DNA of 64,000 bases. It comes from Paracoccus acridae. Its GTDB lineage: Bacteria; Pseudomonadota; Alphaproteobacteria; Rhodobacterales; Rhodobacteraceae. Of the stretch, positions 57,970 through 64,000 are shown piece by piece. Numbering within the stretch: the stretch's first letter is position 1; each line of letters starts with the position of its first letter. Made by a program: the position numbers and the translations under genes. The stretch lies in NCBI RefSeq assembly GCF_014642735.1, contig NZ_BMIV01000001.1, positions 248,001 through 312,000 of the forward strand, in the 5' to 3' direction. The notes beneath the pieces were generated by a model. That model worked only from the letters and a program-made list of their open reading frames with translations. It made no database searches and was not told where the DNA came from.

Positions 57970-58074
57970 TCAGACCAGCCCGGGCGGTTGCGCCATCACG
58001 ATATCCGCCAGCACCATCGACCCCAGCACAAGGCCGATCACGATCCATCCACCAATCTTCTTCATGCCCTTCAT
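57970..58074 (-). CDS. Possible 34-residue single-span membrane peptide
   Basis: MKGMKKIGGWIVIGLVLGSM followed by VLADIVMAQPPGLV has a basic N-terminus and one hydrophobic span. An internal ATG at 58065 (AAGGGC before it) is an alternative start. No family recognised. It sits divergently before rimO. Confidence 0.4.
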   Translation of the reverse strand: MKGMKKIGGWIVIGLVLGSMVLADIVMAQPPGLV

Positions 58075-58182
58075 GATGGGCCGCAGGGCGATCCTGAAAA
58101 GCCCGCCTCGCGGGAATGTCAGGGCAGGGCCGTCTCTCCTCTTTTCTGATCGCACCGAATCACCTATTTGCGGCGGATGCAC

Positions 58183-59553
58183 ATGAACCCGCCCGACCTG
58201 CGCCCCGACCTGGCCCGCGCCCGCATTTCCGATGACAGCCTTCTGGGGCGCCGCGAAGGCCAGCCGACCATCGGCATGGTCTCTCTGGGTTGTCCCAAGG
58301 CGCTTGTGGACAGCGAACGCATCCTGACCCGCCTGCGGGCCGAAGGCTATGCGATCAGCCCCGACTACAAGGGGGCGGATGCGGTGATCGTGAACACCTG
58401 CGGCTTCCTGGACAGTGCCAAGGCGGAGTCGCTGGACGCCATCGGCGAGGCGCTACGCGAGAACGGCAAGGTTTTGGTCACCGGCTGCCTGGGGGCGGAA
58501 CCCGAATACATCACCGGCGCGCATCCGAAGGTCCTGGCCGTCACCGGCCCCCATCAGTACGAGGCTGTGCTGGATGCGGTCCATGCCGCCGTGCCGCCGC
58601 AGCCCGATCCCTTCATCGACCTGCTGCCCGCATCGGGCGTCAGCCTGACACCGCGCCATTACAGCTATCTGAAGATTTCGGAAGGCTGCAATCACAAGTG
58701 CAAGTTCTGCATCATCCCTGACATGCGCGGACGCCTTGTCAGCCGCCCGGCCCATGCCATCGTCCGCGAGGCGGAAAAGCTGGTGCAGGCGGGCGTCAGG
58801 GAACTGCTGGTCATCTCGCAGGACACCAGTGCCTATGGCCTTGACCTGCGGCACGCGACGGATCGGGGGCACCGCGCCCATATCACCGACCTGGCGCGCG
58901 ATCTGGGATCGCTGGGGGCCTGGGTGCGGCTGCATTACGTTTATCCCTATCCGCATGTGCGCGACCTGATCCCGCTGATGGCGGAAGGGCTGGTGCTGCC
59001 CTATCTGGACATCCCCTTCCAGCACGCCCACCCGGATGTGCTGCGCCGCATGGCCCGGCCAGCGGCCGCGGCCAGGACGCTGGACGAGATCGCCGCCTGG
59101 CGCGCCATCTGCCCCGACATCACCCTTCGGTCCACCTTCATCGTCGGCTATCCCGGCGAAACCGAGGCCGAGTTCCAGACCCTGCTGGACTGGCTGGACG
59201 AGGCGCAACTGGATCGCGTCGGCGCCTTCCAGTACGAAAACGTCAAGGGTGCGCGGGCCAACGACCTGCCCGACCATGTGCCTGCGGAGGTGAAGCAGGA
59301 CCGCTTCGACCGCTTCATGGAAAAGGCGCAGGCCATTTCCGAAGCCAGGCTGGCCGCCAAGGTCGGCACCCGGCTGGAGGTGATCGTGGACAGCGTGGAC
59401 GATCAGGGCGCCACCTGCCGCACCAAGGCCGACGCGCCGGAAATCGACGGCAACCTGTTCATCGACGAGGGTTTCGATACGCTGTCGCCGGGCGACATCG
59501 TGACGGTGACCGTGGACGAGGCCGGCGAATACGACCTGTGGGGGCGGCTGTAA
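58183..59553 (+). CDS. rimO: Ribosomal protein uS12 methylthiotransferase RimO
   Basis: 456 residues. N-terminal domain with [15 protein letters not shown] and [13 protein letters not shown] cluster cysteines; radical-SAM triad C169-x3-C173-x2-C176 (CNHKCKFC); C-terminal TRAM domain. It methylthiolates Asp88 of ribosomal protein S12. GGCGGA five bases before the ATG at 58183 favours this start; 58177 is an alternative. Confidence 0.93.
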   Translation: MNPPDLRPDLARARISDDSLLGRREGQPTIGMVSLGCPKALVDSERILTRLRAEGYAISPDYKGADAVIVNTCGFLDSAKAESLDAIGEALRENGKVLVTGCLGAEPEYITGAHPKVLAVTGPHQYEAVLDAVHAAVPPQPDPFIDLLPASGVSLTPRHYSYLKISEGCNHKCKFCIIPDMRGRLVSRPAHAIVREAEKLVQAGVRELLVISQDTSAYGLDLRHATDRGHRAHITDLARDLGSLGAWVRLHYVYPYPHVRDLIPLMAEGLVLPYLDIPFQHAHPDVLRRMARPAAAARTLDEIAAWRAICPDITLRSTFIVGYPGETEAEFQTLLDWLDEAQLDRVGAFQYENVKGARANDLPDHVPAEVKQDRFDRFMEKAQAISEARLAAKVGTRLEVIVDSVDDQGATCRTKADAPEIDGNLFIDEGFDTLSPGDIVTVTVDEAGEYDLWGRL

Positions 59554-59558
59554 CGGCA

Positions 59559-59575
59559 GCCACCTTGGCGGTGGC
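59559..59575 (+). terminator. Hairpin after rimO
   Basis: GCCACC (59559-59564), 5-base loop, GGTGGC (59570-59575), a few bases after the rimO stop. No T run follows. Possible weak terminator. Confidence 0.35.
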
Positions 59576-59637
59576 GGCGGGCGGGCCTGTCCGATAAAGG
59601 GTATCGGGAACAGCTAAACCCCTGACCGGAGGCCGGT

Positions 59638-60273
59638 TTGACAAGCGCGTCCGACGATCTTCTGGCCACCGCAGGCGCGGTGCGGTTCGGCACGGTCCTG
59701 GCCGATCCGCCCTGGCAGTTCCAGAACCGCACCGGCAAGATAGCCCCCGAACACAAGCGCCTGTCGCGTTACCCCACGATGACCCTGGACGATATCTGCG
59801 CCCTGCCGGTGGCCCGCATCGCCGATGCCCGGTCGCATCTTTATCTGTGGGTGCCCAATGCCCTGCTGCCCGAAGGGCTGAAGGTGATGGAAAGCTGGGG
59901 ATTCACCTACAAGTCGAACCTGATCTGGTACAAGACCCGCAAGGACGGCGGCCCCGACCGGCGCGGCGTGGGCTTCTACTTCCGCAACGTGACCGAGATC
60001 CTGCTGTTCGGCGTGCGCGGCAAGGACGTGCGGACGCTGGACCCGGGCCGCAGCCAGGAAAACGTCATCGCCACCCAGAAGCGCGAACACTCGCGCAAGC
60101 CGGACGAGCAATATCCCCTGATCGAGGCCTGCAGTTGGGGCCCGCGCCTGGAAATGTTCGCGCGCGGCCCGCGCAAGGGATGGACCGTCTGGGGCAACCA
60201 GGCCGAGGATTACCAGCCCGACTGGCCGACCTATTCCAACCATTCCCAAAGCAATGCGGTGAAACTGCGGTGA
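59638..60273 (+). CDS. MT-A70 family N6-adenine methyltransferase
   Basis: 211 residues. Catalytic DPPW at 23-26; HLYLWVPNALLPEGLKVMES and SNLIWYKTRKDGGPDRRG are MT-A70 motifs. TTG start at 59638 with GGAGG five bases upstream; no ATG in frame until about codon 47, so TTG is well supported. Substrate may be DNA or RNA. No restriction enzyme gene is adjacent. A solitary regulatory or phage-derived methylase is possible. Its stop overlaps the possible GTG start of the next gene. Confidence 0.85.
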   Translation: MTSASDDLLATAGAVRFGTVLADPPWQFQNRTGKIAPEHKRLSRYPTMTLDDICALPVARIADARSHLYLWVPNALLPEGLKVMESWGFTYKSNLIWYKTRKDGGPDRRGVGFYFRNVTEILLFGVRGKDVRTLDPGRSQENVIATQKREHSRKPDEQYPLIEACSWGPRLEMFARGPRKGWTVWGNQAEDYQPDWPTYSNHSQSNAVKLR

Positions 60274-60287
60274 GCGATGGGGGGCCG

Positions 60288-61130
60288 ATGCCTGACGGGC
60301 AGCCGCGCAAGCCGGGCGCGCTGTGCATCGGCGCGCAGAAGGCGGGCACAAGCTGGCTGGCGCAGATGCTGGGCCAGCACCCGCAGGTCTGGATCCCGCC
60401 TTTCAAGGAGGTGCAGTATTTCAATCACCTTTTCATCCCTGAACACCGCCGCTGGATCGCCTGGCATTACCGCCAGAAACCGCAGGAAATCCGCGACCGC
60501 CATGCGCGGCGCGGCATCCCCATGCCGCCGGAACTAGACGCCTATCTGAACGGCGCAACGCGTGGAAAAATGTTCCACAACCAGTGGTACAAGCGCATCT
60601 TCGCGCCTGCGCCACCCTCTGCCATGCCGATGGACTTCACCCCGGAATATTCGACCCTGCCGGTCGAGGGCGTGGATTATGTCGCGAACTTCCTGCCCAA
60701 GGCCAAGATCATCTATCTGATCCGTCATCCGGTGGACCGGGCCATTTCGCAACTGCGCATGAACCTGCAACGCGAAAGGCGCCAGCCCCGGACGCTTGCC
60801 GACTGGATGGCGGAACTCGACAATCCGGTGCTGTATGACCGGGGCGATTATGCCAGCTATCTGCCCCGCTGGCAGGCGCGGTATCCCGGCATGCTGGTCC
60901 TGCCCTTCGGCCGCATCGCCCGCGAGCCGCAAGCCGTGATGGATGCGGTCGAGGCCCATTTGGGCATCAACCCCTGGCCTTATGCGAACATGACCGAAAG
61001 GGTCTTTGCCAACCGCGATTCGCTGCAACTTCCCTCGCAGGCCATTGCAGCCCTGGAAACCCGCCTGGCCCCGCAACTGGACTTCCTGAAAGATCACCTG
61101 GGCGCCGATTTCCTGGCCCAGACACGCTGA
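60288..61130 (+). CDS. Sulfotransferase
   Basis: 280 residues. The PAPS 5'-phosphosulfate loop is [16 protein letters not shown] near the start, and the 3'-phosphate site is [24 protein letters not shown] and [11 protein letters not shown] are also typical. Probable sulfation of a surface glycan or small molecule. ATG at 60288 follows GGGGGG; a GTG at 60270 overlaps the methylase stop and would add six residues. Substrate unknown. Confidence 0.87.
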   Translation: MPDGQPRKPGALCIGAQKAGTSWLAQMLGQHPQVWIPPFKEVQYFNHLFIPEHRRWIAWHYRQKPQEIRDRHARRGIPMPPELDAYLNGATRGKMFHNQWYKRIFAPAPPSAMPMDFTPEYSTLPVEGVDYVANFLPKAKIIYLIRHPVDRAISQLRMNLQRERRQPRTLADWMAELDNPVLYDRGDYASYLPRWQARYPGMLVLPFGRIAREPQAVMDAVEAHLGINPWPYANMTERVFANRDSLQLPSQAIAALETRLAPQLDFLKDHLGADFLAQTR

Positions 61131-61188
61131 CCTTTTCCCGGCCCCCGCTTTCGCCTACATAGCCGCAAAGCTTTGGCAGGAGATTCCG

Positions 61189-62844
61189 ATGGCGTCCTAT
61201 CAGTTCGTCTACCACATGGACGGCGTGTCCAAGACCTATCCCGGCGGCAAGAAGGTCTTCGAAAACATCCGCCTCAACTTCCTGCCGGGCGTCAAGATCG
61301 GCGTCGTCGGCGTCAACGGCGCGGGTAAATCGACCCTGCTGCGCGTCATGGCCGGCTGGGACAAGGATTTCACCGGCGAGGCCTGGGCCGCCAAGGGCGC
61401 GACCGTGGGCTACCTGCCGCAGGAACCGGAACTGGATCCGGCGCTGAACGTGCGCGGCAACGTGATGGAAGGCGTGAAGGCCAAGCAGGCCAAGCTGGAC
61501 CGCTATAACGAACTGGCCATGAACTACTCGGACGAGACCGCCGAGGAGATGGCGCGCCTTCAGGACGAGATCGACGCCGAGAACCTGTGGGATCTGGACA
61601 GCCAGGTGGACGTCGCGATGGAGGCGCTGCGCTGCCCGCCGGACGATGCCGACGTGACCAGCCTGTCGGGCGGTGAACGCCGCCGGGTGGCGCTGTGCAA
61701 GCTGCTGCTGGAAGCGCCCGACATGCTGCTTCTGGACGAACCGACCAACCACCTGGACGCGGAAACCATCGCCTGGCTGCAAAAGCACCTGATCGAATAC
61801 AAGGGCACGATCCTGATCGTGACCCATGACCGCTATTTCCTGGACGACATCACCAGCTGGATCCTGGAACTGGATCGCGGCCGCGGCATCCCCTACGAGG
61901 GCAACTATTCCGCCTGGCTGGAACAGAAGGCCAAGCGGCTGGAACAGGAATCGCGCGAGGACAAGTCCAAGCAGAAGACCCTGGAACGCGAGCTTGAATG
62001 GATCCGCGCCGGCGCCAAGGCGCGCCAGGCCAAGCAGAAGGCCCGGATCAACGCCTATAACGAACTGGCCAGCCAGTCCGAGCGCGAGAAGCTGTCGCGC
62101 GCCCAGATCATCATCCCGAACGGTGAACGCCTGGGCAACCGCGTGATCGAGGTGTCGGGCCTGAAGAAGGCCATGGGCGACAAGCTTCTGATCGAGGATC
62201 TGGACTTCGCCCTGCCGCCCGGCGGCATCGTGGGCGTGATCGGCCCGAACGGCGCGGGCAAGTCCACGCTGTTCCGCATGCTGACCGGCCAGGAAAAACC
62301 CGATGCCGGGGAGATCGCCTATGGCGACACGGTGCAACTGTCCTATGTGGACCAGTCCCGCGATGCCCTGGACGCCCAGAAAACCGTGTGGGAGGAGATC
62401 TCCGGCGGGGCCGAGCAGATCGTCCTGGGCGACGCGTCGATGAACAGCCGCGCCTATTGCAGCGCCTTCAACTTCAAGGGCGGAGACCAGCAGAAGAAGG
62501 TGGGCCAGCTCTCAGGCGGCGAACGCAACCGCGTCCACATGGCGAAGCTGCTGAAATCCGGCGGCAACGTGTTGCTGCTGGACGAACCGACCAACGACCT
62601 GGACGTGGAAACCCTGCAGGCCCTGGAAGCCGCGCTGGAGGATTTCGCTGGCTGCGCCGTCATCATCAGCCACGACCGCTTCTTCCTGGACCGTCTTTGC
62701 ACGCATATCCTGGCTTTTGAAGGGGATGCGCATGTCGAGTGGTTCGAGGGGAACTTCGAGGCTTATGAAGCCGACAAGGTACGCAGGCTTGGGCCGGACA
62801 GCATCGAGCCGAAGCGGGTGAAGTACAAGAAGTTTGCGCGGTAA
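61189..62844 (+). CDS. ettA: EttA, energy-dependent translational throttle (ABC-F)
   Basis: 551 residues. Two ABC domains (Walker [12 protein letters not shown] and [11 protein letters not shown], signatures [11 protein letters not shown] and [11 protein letters not shown]), with the charged P-site tRNA-interaction linker (about 240-310) typical of EttA. It binds the ribosomal E site and gates entry into elongation according to ADP/ATP. GCAGGAGA lies just before the ATG. Confidence 0.94.
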   Translation: MASYQFVYHMDGVSKTYPGGKKVFENIRLNFLPGVKIGVVGVNGAGKSTLLRVMAGWDKDFTGEAWAAKGATVGYLPQEPELDPALNVRGNVMEGVKAKQAKLDRYNELAMNYSDETAEEMARLQDEIDAENLWDLDSQVDVAMEALRCPPDDADVTSLSGGERRRVALCKLLLEAPDMLLLDEPTNHLDAETIAWLQKHLIEYKGTILIVTHDRYFLDDITSWILELDRGRGIPYEGNYSAWLEQKAKRLEQESREDKSKQKTLERELEWIRAGAKARQAKQKARINAYNELASQSEREKLSRAQIIIPNGERLGNRVIEVSGLKKAMGDKLLIEDLDFALPPGGIVGVIGPNGAGKSTLFRMLTGQEKPDAGEIAYGDTVQLSYVDQSRDALDAQKTVWEEISGGAEQIVLGDASMNSRAYCSAFNFKGGDQQKKVGQLSGGERNRVHMAKLLKSGGNVLLLDEPTNDLDVETLQALEAALEDFAGCAVIISHDRFFLDRLCTHILAFEGDAHVEWFEGNFEAYEADKVRRLGPDSIEPKRVKYKKFAR

Positions 62845-62857
62845 GATGTAAGCAAAC

Positions 62858-62922
62858 GTAGGGTGCGTGCTTCGCACGCACCGTTCCCGTGCAGTGATGG
62901 TGCGTGAAATCACGCATCCTAC
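62858..62922 (+). repeat. GTAGGGTGCGTG palindromic repeat
   Basis: Outer inverted repeat: GTAGGGTGCGTG at the left and CACGCATCCTAC at the right. Inside are two hairpins, GGTGCGTG-CTTCG-CACGCACC region and GGTGCGTG-AAAT-CACGCATCC. It lies 14 bp after ettA and resembles REP elements mobilised by RAYT-type transposases. May also serve as terminator. Confidence 0.6.
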
Positions 62923-63011
62923 CTATGACCGGCGGTTAACCCCCCATCCACCGGTGCGGTTTAGACCAATCTTCGCCAGAACACGCAACGCCTTCCGGCG
63001 TTGCGCAGCCT

Positions 63012-63155
63012 TCAGGCGTTGACCGGCGGCTTGCCGGGGCAGTTTGCCAGGATCGTGGTGCCGGGCGCGGCGGCTTCGGGCGCCAGGGTCGGCGCGGCGA
63101 GGGCCGGGGCTGCCAGCAGGCAGGCGGTCAGGGTCGTCAGGGCAAGTTTCTTCAT
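63012..63155 (-). CDS. 47-residue exported peptide
   Basis: MKKLALTTLTACLLAAPALA is a textbook signal peptide; the mature part is about 27 residues, ending ANCPGKPPVNA. AGGAAAGGAACG precedes the ATG. The single cysteine and proline-rich end match no family I recognise. Secreted or periplasmic small protein. Confidence 0.6.
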   Translation of the reverse strand: MKKLALTTLTACLLAAPALAAPTLAPEAAAPGTTILANCPGKPPVNA

Positions 63156-63226
63156 GGACGTTCCTTTCCTGTCATTGGGTAACGCAGCGTGACCCGAATC
63201 GCGCCTGCCGCAAACACACAGCCGCG

Positions 63227-63505
63227 TTACCGGACCTTGCCCGTCCATCCCGGCGGACGCTTGCCCACCCAGTCGAAGAAGCGCCGCAAGTCGGGATGGG
63301 CGCGCAGCGCCTCGACCGTGGCATAGTTGCGGGCGAGTTCCGTCTCGCTCAGCGTCTTGTGGATGGTCTTGTGGCAGACATGGTGCAGCAGCACCGTTTC
63401 GCCGCCCTTGCCGCCGCGCAGCTTGGGGACCAGGTGATGGCGGCTTTGCGGCACGCCCGGCGGGATCGGGCGCAGGCACAGCGGGCAGACGGGATCATCC
63501 GCCAT
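63227..63505 (-). CDS. Small HNH-type nuclease-like protein
   Basis: 92 residues. CPLCLRPIP at the start gives a zinc pair (CxxC); SRHHLVPKLRGGKGG and HHVCHKTIHKTL form the HNH-like His-metal finger. Likely nicks DNA or is a nuclease remnant; role unknown. The start is 4 bp after the glycosyltransferase stop. Confidence 0.75.
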   Translation of the reverse strand: MADDPVCPLCLRPIPPGVPQSRHHLVPKLRGGKGGETVLLHHVCHKTIHKTLSETELARNYATVEALRAHPDLRRFFDWVGKRPPGWTGKVR

Positions 63506-63509
63506 GGGG

Positions 63510-64000
63510 TCACGCTGCGGCCAGCATCCGGTCGAAACTGCACAGCGCCAGGCCCTCGGCCGTCAGGTAGTCGAAATGCCGTTCCAGGGCGCGTTCCACG
63601 TCGGACCGGCTCGCCTTGGACATGCCGCGCTTGCGCAGGATCTCGGGCGCGTGGCGGGGGGTGTCATTGTCGCCGCGATGGGTCACGATATTTGGGAAAT
63701 GCGGGTCGGTGACGGCCACCAGCCGGGTCGGGATGGCGTAATGTCCGTAATCGAAGATCGTGCGCGACGAATGCCGGATCGCCGCGCCCGCGCTGAAGAA
63801 GGGGCTGTACCAGTTATAGATGCCCTCGGTCGGCCCGTCGGTGATGCAATAGAAGATCGACGGAAAGCTGACCGCGAAATGGGCATTGCGCCACATGCAG
63901 GCGGCGTGGCGACGCAACCGGCGGATGTAGTCCCGGGACACGCAGTCGTCGTCGTCCAGCCGGAACTGCACCGTATCGGCCAGATCCAGTCCGATGTCGG
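63510..64000 (-). CDS. Glycosyltransferase, C-terminal part (runs off the window)
   Basis: The visible 163 residues begin DIGLDLADTVQFRLDDDDCV, with DDDD as the likely metal- and sugar-nucleotide-binding motif, followed by SFPSIFYCITDGPTEGIYNW. It resembles the putative rhamnosyltransferase (Rhamno_transf) family. The N-terminal part lies beyond 64000. It would add sugars to a surface or extracellular glycan. Confidence 0.75.
   Translation of the reverse strand, partial: DIGLDLADTVQFRLDDDDCVSRDYIRRLRRHAACMWRNAHFAVSFPSIFYCITDGPTEGIYNWYSPFFSAGAAIRHSSRTIFDYGHYAIPTRLVAVTDPHFPNIVTHRGDNDTPRHAPEILRKRGMSKASRSDVERALERHFDYLTAEGLALCSFDRMLAAA

Overview
This is a GC-rich, gene-dense chromosomal stretch from an alphaproteobacterium. 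It is most likely a Rhodobacteraceae close to Paracoccus. The assignment rests on gene content and order: the run rsfS-rlmH-gpmI-envC-ctpA-rppH, a CcrM cell-cycle methylase, leuC/leuD, an NnrU-family membrane protein and several TRAP transporter genes. No rRNA, tRNA, CRISPR array, integrase, transposase or prophage block was seen, so this is core chromosome with accessory pockets rather than an island.

Layout. 1-4.2 kb: a PcaB-like cycloisomerase followed by a complete DctP-DctQ-DctM TRAP uptake system. 4.5-9.1 kb: a five-gene sulfur-scavenging operon (FMN reductase, FMN-dependent monooxygenase, ABC permease, binding protein, ATPase). 9.1-13.8 kb: a DNA repair pocket with a RecJ-like DHH protein overlapping UV-damage endonuclease UvsE, a SHOCT protein and an AlkX/YcaQ-type DNA glycosylase. 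13.9-20.2 kb: a solitary flagellar/type III ATPase (FliI), a Crp/Fnr regulator, two cell-wall proteins, an orphan TRAP large permease and a GntR/HutC regulator. 20.4-25.7 kb: an Fsr-type MFS exporter, a sulfotransferase-like/GT90 fusion, AllA, RNase HII and CcrM, whose upstream region carries three GANTC sites. 25.8-30.1 kb: leuD and leuC with an opposite-strand membrane gene between them, then an MscS channel.

30.2-35.9 kb: the conserved ribosome/cell-envelope run, with rsfS apparently using a CTG start. 36-41.1 kb: a beta-barrel protein, a lytic transglycosylase, and a kynurenine pair (arylformamidase and kynureninase, divergent). 41.2-46.4 kb: an RND efflux operon with two adaptors and no outer-membrane channel. 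46.4-53.5 kb: Map, a CinA-like protein, a GNAT protein, a CbiX-like/DUF4202 overlapping pair, NnrU, a divergent split MnmC pair, a rhomboid protease and a META lipoprotein. 53.6-57.4 kb: GabT, an FMN reductase and an ABC-2 exporter. 57.1-62.8 kb: a small exported protein whose frame runs antisense into the exporter, RimO, an MT-A70 adenine methylase, a sulfotransferase and EttA. The window ends inside a glycosyltransferase gene.

Many neighbouring genes overlap by ATGA or GTGA, indicating translational coupling. The most distinctive observations are the fusion protein at 21.7-23.4 kb, the GANTC cluster before ccrM, the CTG start of rsfS, the UvsE-DHH pair, the split MnmC, and a repeated palindromic intergenic element at 31.2 and 50.6 kb.
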